Shown in pieces: positions 56,761-64,000 of a DNA stretch of 64,000 nt. The notes below the pieces were generated by a model that was not told the origin of the DNA, did no database searches, and worked only from the letters and a program-made list of their open reading frames with translations. A program made the position numbers and the translations under genes. Source of the stretch: Vitrella brassicaformis (taxonomy: Eukaryota; Sar; Vitrellaceae); assembly GCA_001179505.1 (NCBI GenBank), contig CDMY01000343.1, positions 48,201 to 112,200 on the forward strand, in the 5' to 3' direction. The stretch's first letter is position 1; the number at the start of each line of letters is the position of its first letter.

Positions 56761-56943
56761 CATGCTAAGCTCGCAGATGGATCAGCTCGCAGACGGAAGT
56801 CTTTGCAGCCTCTCGGTCCACTCAGTGAGGGTAAGATGGCAGCCAGAAATGCCAAAAACCAGATGCCTTTCTGTGTCTGCTGTGTGCCTGCAGATCTCCC
56901 ACGCAAATCACGCCTCTCTGAGACCTTTCCACAGCCACGACTG

Positions 56944-58053
56944 ATGCGGCCCACTGGTGCAGCGCCCTCGTCCCAGCCCCTCTTCCAGCCCGCCGAGCTC
57001 TTTGACATGTCATTGCCCATCAGCAAGATGGCCCGCATGGCCATGTCCACTGACGATGCCACGCGAGCCGCTCTCCGCTCACAGATCGTCACCCTCACTC
57101 GGCAGCAGGAGCTGCTGGGCCACACCTCGGCGACCGTCACCAGCACGCTGCTCAACGGCGTCCAGCGGCACATCAACAAGGCCATCAGTCGTCTTGGCTT
57201 GGAGGACGTCTTGGCCTTCGACATTGCTGGTGACGTGGAGGGCGGCTTGAGGGTCGTCTGGCTGCTGAAGCAGGGCAGCGGTGAGGAGTGGCGGGCGATG
57301 GGGCGGTTCCTTCGGCTGGCCTTCATCCATCGGCTGACCCCCGCCAACACGGCTCGGCCCCTTCAGCTGTCGGCCGACTCGCTGCCCACAGCAACGGCCT
57401 TGCACCAGCTGCCGATCGCATTGGCCATCTACAAAGCATTCGGCGACCTCCTCACACACGGAGGGACCAGCCTGGCGCTGCAGCAGGCCGACAACGGGGC
57501 CTATCGGATTGGCACTTTCACCTTCCGTGTGGTGGCATATGGTGATCTGCCGGGTGGCCATCGCTGCGCCAACGGCTACAGGGGGACCGACCCCGCCATC
57601 CGCTGGGGCTTTTTTCTGTACCCCTCATTCTCGGCATGTCTCCTGCACACGCTGCTGTACCGATGGGCCCACGAGGAGGGGGTGAATGTGAGGAAGGTGC
57701 TGCGGGCAGATATCGGCCGTCGTGACCCTCGCTATGGCCGTCTAATGATCGAGGGCATCACAGAGGATCAGGGCATCGCTGTCGACTTCCGTTTCGACTG
57801 GGGCGATCTGAATGCGAATCCGACTGACTATCGTCATGTGATAGTGAGTGGCTTCCGACCAAACGAGGCCGTCGCCGCCTTTCTATGGGTGGAGTCCGGC
57901 CGCATCGCTATGTGGACAGCCGAGCGATCTGCGGCCGATCGGTCTCATCCACTCGTTCAGCGCTTCCCCGAGTCGGTCGGTGCTGTCCGCCGTGTGCTGA
58001 GGGCATTCGGCGTCGAGCGTGACGTCATCGAGAGGGGGATGGTGCTACTGTGA
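56944..58053 (+). CDS. Family A protein A3
   Basis: 369 residues from ATG 56944, which follows a probable 5'-UTR intron (donor GTGAGGGTAAG near 56825, acceptor TGCCTGCAG near 56892). The frame is open from 56527, so a longer start cannot be excluded. The N-terminus has STDDATRAALRSQIVTLTRQ instead of the F-box-like start seen in A2. The shared core has GEEWRAMGRFLRLAFIHRLT, NGAYRIGTFTFRVVAYGDLP, DPAIRWGFFLYPSFSACLL and RDPRYGRLMIEGITEDQGIA. The C-terminus has HVIVSGFRPNEAVAAFLWVE, WTAERSAADRSHPL and VERDVIERGMVLL. This is the only full-length undamaged copy with the ancestral C-terminus. The function is unknown. Confidence 0.75.
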   Translation: MRPTGAAPSSQPLFQPAELFDMSLPISKMARMAMSTDDATRAALRSQIVTLTRQQELLGHTSATVTSTLLNGVQRHINKAISRLGLEDVLAFDIAGDVEGGLRVVWLLKQGSGEEWRAMGRFLRLAFIHRLTPANTARPLQLSADSLPTATALHQLPIALAIYKAFGDLLTHGGTSLALQQADNGAYRIGTFTFRVVAYGDLPGGHRCANGYRGTDPAIRWGFFLYPSFSACLLHTLLYRWAHEEGVNVRKVLRADIGRRDPRYGRLMIEGITEDQGIAVDFRFDWGDLNANPTDYRHVIVSGFRPNEAVAAFLWVESGRIAMWTAERSAADRSHPLVQRFPESVGAVRRVLRAFGVERDVIERGMVLL

Positions 58054-58199
58054 GGGGTGAGTGGTGAGTGTTGGTGGAGGAGGGTCTGTCTGTGTGAGCA
58101 CAGTGGTGGAATGGGACTAAGTGGGTTTGAATAGGCGACGTGACTGACTGGATTGTGTGTGTGCCATGGTTGACAGAGAGATTGGAAAGAAAGGATTGT

Positions 58200-58600
58200 G
58201 CAGCTGCCAGCCTAGGCTATTCCCAGGTTATAAGCCTGGCAGCTGGCTACGGGGCTGGTCGCCTGAGCAATGCATGCAATGCATGGTGGTTAGGTGGGAA
58301 GTACTTTTGGTGCCGACAACTGTTGACTATATATTGTCATGCATATATTAAAGGTTCAGCACTGTTCTTTCTCTCATTTCAAGGCCTCAAAGCGAGTTCG
58401 CTCGCAAAACGATTTGCTACCGGCCCCATTCGTGATTATTTACGCTTGTCACTATAGCTTTCACAAGCCACCCACGGCCCATGCGGCGGCCTCGTGTGAC
58501 GGTAGTGGTAGTCAACAACCTGTCCTAATTTTCCAAGGTGCTGGTGTGAAGATACAATCGACTGGTACGCGGTGCCTCGACAAACAATCCTGCGTGTCTG
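58200..58600. other. Unassigned AT-richer stretch downstream of A3
   Basis: Contains a short inverted word pair (CTGCCAGCCTAGGC / GCCTGGCAGCTGGC, 58203-58245). No coding content was recognised, and it passes into the satellite-like repeats. Confidence 0.4.
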
Positions 58601-59145
58601 CGTAATTCGCTGTTATCACTATGGCTTTCATAGGCAACTGCAGTCCATACAGGGCCTCGTGTGACCGTCATAATATTAAACAGCGTGTCCTTATTATGTG
58701 TTTGTCCGCCAAAGCTTCAATGCATACATGATCAGCTATAACGGTCAGTTCTACGGATAGCTGCCATTCGCTGCCTCGCGAGAATATGAAACAGCGTGTC
58801 CTTATTATGTGTGCACTTCGATGTGGGCACATATTTAAGTGGTATGCGTTGCCCGGTCAAACAATTCTGCGTCTCTTGGTGATTTACAGTTATCGTTGTC
58901 GATTTCACAGTCAACTACAGCCCATACGGGGACCTTTTGTGACCGTCATAATATTAAATAGCGTGTCCTTATTATGTGTGGACTTCAATGTGGGCACACA
59001 CTTCAGTAGTACGCGTTGCCACATCAAACAATCCTGCGTCTCTTGGTGATTTACAGTTGTTGTTGTCGCTCACAGGGAACTGCAGCCCATACAGGGGCCT
59101 CGCGAGATGGTGATGACATTAAACAGCGTGTCGTCTATTGACACA
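58600..59145. repeat. Degenerate satellite-like tandem repeat
   Basis: The string AAACAGCGTGTCCTTATTATG or close variants recurs at about 58678, 58789, 58958 and 59118. It is accompanied by CAATCCTGCGTCTCTTGGTG, GATTTACAGTTATCG-like and CCATACAGGG-like words. The unit is roughly 110-170 bases and degenerate. The base composition is clearly AT-richer than the rest of the window. Confidence 0.75.
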
Positions 59146-59514
59146 CCGTACAGCAAGCGCCTCTATCGCTGGCAGCGGCCCTCTGTGAAATCTTTCACGG
59201 ATCTAGCATTCTGTTGATGAAGGCAAGAAGTGACAGATAGAGGTTTTATCGGTGTATGCGTGTCGACGTCCGATGCTGTGCGGTGCAGGGTGTGTGGTGG
59301 TGTGTTCACTTGTATGTGCATCTGATCGTCCATCAAGAACGGCAGGCAGTCAAGAAGCGGACCATGCGGCAACCAATCTTTGTCTCCCACACATACGTCT
59401 GTCTGTCTGCATCTCTCTGTGTCTGTGTCTGTCCGTCTGTCTGACTGTCTGCCTGCCTGCCTGCCTGTCTACCTGCCTGCTCGTGTCTCTCACCCTCAGT
59501 GGCAGACAGACGAG

Positions 59515-59625
59515 TGAATGCGTTATTTATCAATCTGTGGGTGCAGTGCGGCGGTGAGTGTAAAGGTATATGAAGCCGCATCAGGCCTGATTATAGTGTT
59601 CGTCAGGTTGCGCCGATGGGTATGA
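59515..59625 (-). repeat. Dispersed repeat R1, copy 4 (inverted, partial)
   Basis: Contains GAAGCCGCATCAGGCCTGAT and TTCGTCAGGTTGCGCC, the reverse complement of R1. It lies beyond the 3' end of the minus-strand B4 relic, the same relative position as for B1 and B2. Confidence 0.75.
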
Positions 59626-60142
59626 GGTAGTCTACATTCATTCATTCACAACGCACACACACAAACCAATCCTGGCGCTTATCCATCGGAACATCGCTTC
59701 GGTGCATAAGGATAGATGGGCAAAGAAAAGCTCACAGACGGAAAAATATCAGCCTTTGTCCCACCGCAAAGACGAGACATACGATTGTCGTTTTAACCCA
59801 ATGCGTCCACTCACACATGAATGAGTGCACACACGAAGAGTTGAATCACTGCTTGTACTCCGAAGACTCCAGTGTTTGTTTGCTACTGTCCAGTCACATA
59901 AGGCACAGGCGATGAGAACGCAAGTCACGCCATACATTCGCCTCACACATGCCATTAACCGTCCACGGCAGAGAGTCAAGACAATGCAAGGCACCGCACA
60001 GTACACACAAGATGCGCTTCGCAGACAGGCAGAGACAGACAGAGGGAGAGTTGTTGCTTGGCTGTCGATATGTCTGTCTGTCTGTCTGTCTCACCCTCAA
60101 GCAATCGTAGTCTTAACTACCCGTCCTGCCACCCATTTCCCT

Positions 60143-60400
60143 CTATTCGTTCTCCCTTCGCCACACCATGCCCTCCAGCTGATCCGCTAGCACTCTCATC
60201 ATCACGACAGTGCGCGTCTGTTTGTGGGGGCCCACTCGGTCGTGGAGATCCAACCATGACGCAAAGCCCCCCAGCAATGCAGGCAAACGGTCGTCATGTG
60301 CCCCTCGCACCATCGCCTCACTACCTACCACCACCAGCCGGCAATGCCATCCGTCCCGCTTTTCGTGGAACACGGCCGCCCCCCAGTATCTGATGCGGCG
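60143..60400 (-). pseudogene. Family B 3' relic (B4)
   Basis: Encodes RIRYWGAAVFHEKRDGWHCR, then LVVVGSEAMVRGAHD, then TRTVVMMRVLADQLEGMVWR ending RENE. These match the C-terminal third of family B, but with a frame-altered middle (LPALLGGFASW). No F-box-like part or mini-exons are present. The downstream flank (to 59515) still matches the B1/B2 3' flanks. Confidence 0.75.
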
Positions 60401-60451
60401 GATGTGCCAGCCGTTCACCGCCACCCGGCATACCTCACCCAAGTTCGTCAC

Positions 60452-61122
60452 ATGGCGTCACAGAGCGTCCAAAAAGAACTCCATCAGGCTGGAACGCCAC
60501 ACACACACAGAGAGAGACACACACACACACCCTACAAACACGCGAGAACTAGACACCCCCAGAGACAAGCCATATGCAATCAACTCATGAATACGCCAAC
60601 AATGCTGTGCACACACCTCAGCGCCCATCCCACCCCACAGACACGACGAATGATACAACAGAACATCTCTCTGATTTTGCCCGAGTGTGGGCGAAGCGAC
60701 ACACAAGAGAGATAGGAAAGTGGGTCAGCCATCAATCTCTGCTGCTGTGTACATTACATGCACGTAGCGATAAACCTGTCCCCCTCCCACACACGACCTC
60801 GCCGGACCACGGCTGATGGGCTGATGGATGGATGCTTTCGTGCCATCAACCTGCGCACCAAGCAGATCCAGATCCACACACATGCACGACATCGGCTCAA
60901 AAAACACGCACTTGCCTGCTTGCTGACAAAACACGACATGTCCCTTCTCGCTGCTTGCTGACTTTTCAAAACACGCCTGCCTTCCAAGGCGAGCAAAATC
61001 ACACACCACATTCTACCCATGTTTGCGACTAGCCAGTGTTGGAAGGATCGAACAGAACAGGCCAAAAAACTATGACGCCACGACGAGCGAGCGACACATA
61101 CATGCACACCGACATACACCCC
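60452..61122. other. Intergenic, no gene seen
   Basis: Downstream of the nitrate transporter and upstream of the B4 relic. CA-rich stretches only. Confidence 0.4.
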
Positions 61123-63458
61123 TCAGGTCTTGTCCTCGGGTGACGGGACGTCTGACGGCGTTATGGAGCTGCTTTTGGACTGGTCGGCGACCCTGATGCT
61201 GCTGTTGCTTTGACTGAAGTTGATGTGGGGGTTGACTGCGCCCGGCTTGGCCTTGCAGAACATGCCACCGAAATGGGGCCAGTACTGTGGCAAAACGAGG
61301 AAGAAGGGCACGTATGTGCGACGACAAAAGAGACGTGAGGAAGTGGAGTGGTTGTTGTGTATGCATGTACCATCAGCGGCACTGTGAGTGCGATGGTGAT
61401 GACGCACAGGCCGTGAACCTGAAATGGGATCCGCGGGTCGTCCTTGATATACTTGTAGATGAAGCCTGCCAGCACCGCACCAAAGTGGCCACCCTGAAAG
61501 AACAAGAAAGACCAGCACAGAGAGAGACACTCACGAGAGGTGTGAGGCAGCTTTCGTGTCGTCTTCTTACGTACCGCGGCTACGAGCGCTGAGACAATGC
61601 CACGATGCTGGGGCATCATGAAAGGCACAATGCCGTAGCTAGTGCCCTGAGACGTCTGCATGCACACACACAGAGGGAAGGAAGGAGAGAGACCATCGAT
61701 GCAATGATCCACCCATCGACGTGCATGTCACTAGAGGGCAATCAGCTCTCACCTGGACGAACAGACCGAGGACGCCGAGGCATGTAATGGCGGCTTCGAA
61801 TTGGCCCTCCCTCCCGAAGGCGACGAGCATGATGCCCTCCACCAGCAGGCAAATAAAGTGAATCCACAAGCGGCCCCGCATGCCCCATTTTTTGAAGTTC
61901 AAGTCAGACAGACCGCCGCCCTGCACGCCAGCCAACACGCACCAAACAAACAGCACACGCAACACAGCAAACGGCGTGTTCGTGGGTGACTGCATGCATG
62001 TGTGAGTTGAGTGCATCCAACCCACTGACTCACGAGTGGTCCGATAAAGTTATCCAACATAACGGCCAAAGATACGCTGACAGCACGGCCGGAAAGCTCC
62101 ACGGGGAGCTGGAAGAAGTCGTGGAAGTAGAGCACCAGCTGGTTGTTGAGCTGCAGCTCAGTCCCGAAGTAAGCCGCATACTGCAGCATCATCAACACAA
62201 CACGGTAGTCCTTCAGAGCCCTGCAAGAAGAACACAACTGAACAACACAACGGACACACGGCGACGTCCCTCTCCCCCTCCTGCTTCGTATGCACTCACT
62301 CGACGTAGTCCCACAGAGATGTATTGGCCTTGCCGAGCATGGATGTATGAAATTTGCCGTGGGGCGTGTCTTGCGAGGAGAACCAGACGACTAGCGAGAC
62401 GAGCACAAAGATGACGCCTGGGACGACCATTGACACCCTCCACGCAATGCCTACGCTCAGCCCAGCCTCCACAAAGCCCGAGAAGATACTCGGCATCAAA
62501 AACTGGGTCACACCACCGTCCAACTTGCCCAACGCGGCAGCTGTATTCATGCAGCGCGAAACACACACACACACACAAACCAGGAGGGAATATTGCTGCG
62601 TGGAGGCTGGTCTCAGTCAGTGTCCATGTATCTCACTGACCAGTGGCATTGGCGGTCCCAACAACGCTGGGTGCGAACATGAGTGAGCACCAGAACTGGG
62701 TGGTCACAAAGGTGGCCCCCACCCCGCCGATGAAGAACCGCACGGCGACGAGGCCGGCGCCGTTGACGATGAAAGCCGCGCATAGGACGGGGATGGCAAA
62801 AAGGGCCATGTACACGGACTGCACGACGCGCGGGCCGAACTTCTCCAGCAGAAAGCCCGTCGCCACCGTCATACCAATCGTGGATGCAACAGAGCTGATG
62901 GACGACAACAACGGAGAAAGACATGACAACAGACAGACAGACAGACAGCAGACGTCCACGTGCGTGGATGCTCTGCTTGTGCTGCACAGCTCACCATATG
63001 TTTGCGTTCTGCAGGACGTCCCTGCACTTGGGACCGCACACGCACATCAGTTGTGTGCCATATTCGGTGTACTCGTCACAGATGCCGATGGAGTCCCGCA
63101 CGGCCGGCATGAGAGGCGCAAGTGCGAACCTGAGTGAATCAATGAGACAGGCGCACACAACCAAGCACGAAGATCTGGCATCATGCATCCCTGGTCCGAT
63201 GTCCTGCGTGCGGACCATCCGACGAAGGTAAAGAAGAAGGATATCGTCGCGGCCCAGAACGCACGGGCATGCGGGTTGGTCTGCTTGCGCTTGCCAAAGT
63301 TCCTGCAGGACACGCGCACACACAGACAGCTCAAGATAGATGTGCACAGATCGGCTTGCATCTCACCAGATGCGTAAGACAGTGGCCTTGTCGTTCTCAC
63401 CAACAGGCCAGTCAAACTGAGGCTTGCTCTCCTCCAGGGAAATGGTGGGTTCGGTCAT
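61123..63458 (-). CDS. NRT2/NarK-type nitrate/nitrite transporter (MFS, NNP family)
   Basis: About ten exons from ATG 63458 (MTEPTISLEESKPQFDWPVG). Hydrophobic segments fit a 12-TM MFS carrier. Family landmarks are ARAFWAATISFFFTFVGWSA, FALAPLMPAVRDSIGIC, GMTVATGFLLEKFGPRVVQS, and VRFFIGGVGATFVTTQFWCS then LMFAPSVVGTANATG. Next come ALGKLDGGVTQFLMPSIF, AAYFGTELQLNNQLVLYFHD, LNFKKWGMRGRLWIHFICLL, TSQGTSYGIVPFMMPQHRGI and GGHFGAVLAGFIYKY. The FIGGVGATF...QFW and GGVTQ elements correspond to nitrate-signature regions of NNP transporters. It imports nitrate with protons at the plasma membrane. A hydrophilic Ser-rich tail ends in PSPEDKT at 61123. Confidence 0.92.
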
Positions 63459-63505
63459 CGCAGAGGAGAAAAGGACGGATCTCTGATGTCAAGGGTAGGG
63501 TTCAA

Positions 63506-63566
63506 CCCTGAACCCTGCTGCAAGAAGAAACCCTTAGCCCTAAGCCCCAGCTCCTAAACCCTAAAC
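63506..63566. repeat. Interstitial telomere-like fragments, second array
   Basis: TTCAACCCTGAACCCTGCTG, AAACCCTTAGCCCTAAGCCC and TAAACCCTAAACG units, parallel to 17283-17352 and likewise upstream of a family A gene. Confidence 0.75.
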
Positions 63567-63832
63567 GGGATGGCCTCGCCGATGTTGACCGCTGTGAAGC
63601 CTTTGAAGCTCTCAAGCCACTCAGTGAGGGTGCGAGAAAAGTCAGACAGGCAGAAGAAGCCCAATCAGTTGAACAGCAGTGTTTTCTGGTCTTGTGCCTG
63701 CAGATCTCTCGTTCGTCAGCCCATCGACAGCCACGACGTTCGTCATGTAGCGGATGAGCCATCGCATCAATCAGCCGCTGATGGCCATTGGTGGTTGTCG
63801 GCATCTGGTGACCGACTCGTGGTGACTGATTG

Positions 63833-64000
63833 ATGGCGTCTTCGGTGCCTTCGGAGGTGTGGCGTGGGCGTGTGGTGGCGTGCCTGCAGCTGCCTGATGT
63901 GGCCTCTCTCCGCAACACCTCCCGCACCATCGGCACGTCCATCATCACGGCCGCTCTGCTGGTGGAGCGCATCGACGGCTCCCTCGCCCGCCACTCCCTC
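63833..64000 (+). CDS. Family A protein A4, start only (cut by window end)
   Basis: From ATG 63833 the 56 visible codons match the start of A2 exactly at the protein level: MASSVPSEVWRGRVVACLQL, PDVASLRNTSRTIG, then ALLVERIDGSLARHSL. The upstream region with telomere-like fragments and the 5'-UTR-type intron (acceptor TGCCTGCAG near 63705) is also duplicated from A2. It is a very recent duplicate, and the rest lies outside the window. Confidence 0.8.
   Translation, partial: MASSVPSEVWRGRVVACLQLPDVASLRNTSRTIGTSIITAALLVERIDGSLARHSL

Overview
This is nuclear DNA of an intron-rich, GC-rich eukaryote. Genes have many short introns packed with CA/TG, GA, GGAT and ACAG microsatellites, and coding exons are often only 30-150 bases. 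Several clues point to a photosynthetic alveolate, most like a chromerid such as Vitrella brassicaformis: a plastid-type bipartite leader on one gene, a nitrate transporter, a starch-binding-type protein, plant-type CCCTAAA telomere-like fragments, and an SPP, Sec14-GOLD and USP gene repertoire. The organism assignment is inference from gene content and style.

Layout. 0-9 kb: an RsmD-type rRNA methyltransferase (minus) and a large membrane-anchored metzincin of the DUF5117/DUF4953 type (plus). 9.6-13.3 kb: decayed sequence with a broken USP-like gene, a 36-bp coding repeat and a displaced USP last exon. 13.3-14.8 kb: an unrecognised plastid-targeted protein. 15-19 kb: two members of a lineage-specific family, here called family A. 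19.8-23.8 kb: a deubiquitinase and a protein with tandem CBM25/53-like modules. 24-30.8 kb: an accessory cluster of family B (F-box-like) and family C (secreted) genes and relics. 31-36 kb: a second intact-looking deubiquitinase and an EF-hand protein. 36-37.5 kb: the second family C gene on an inverted duplicate. 38-52 kb: conserved housekeeping genes, namely glycine cleavage H protein, signal peptide peptidase (with a 300-N gap in an intron), an atypical protein kinase and a Sec14-GOLD protein. 52-54 kb: a small secreted Cys-rich protein and an ankyrin-repeat protein. 55-60.5 kb: a divergent B/A gene pair, a satellite-like stretch and a B relic. 61-63.5 kb: an NRT2/NarK-type nitrate transporter. 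63.8 kb to the end: the start of another family A copy.

The most unusual content is the A/B/C accessory system. Families A and B are multicopy. Members of both begin with F-box-like segments, and by eye they share a C-terminal fold pattern. Complete and broken copies recur in head-to-head pairs across conserved intergenic blocks. Family B genes carry two tiny conserved 5' exons. Family B 3' flanks and family C share a dispersed repeat. Together this looks like a young, actively duplicating and decaying gene family, possibly of subtelomeric origin. Exon-intron models below were built by eye from GT-AG boundaries and reading-frame continuity. Where a multi-exon gene is given as one span, the span includes introns.
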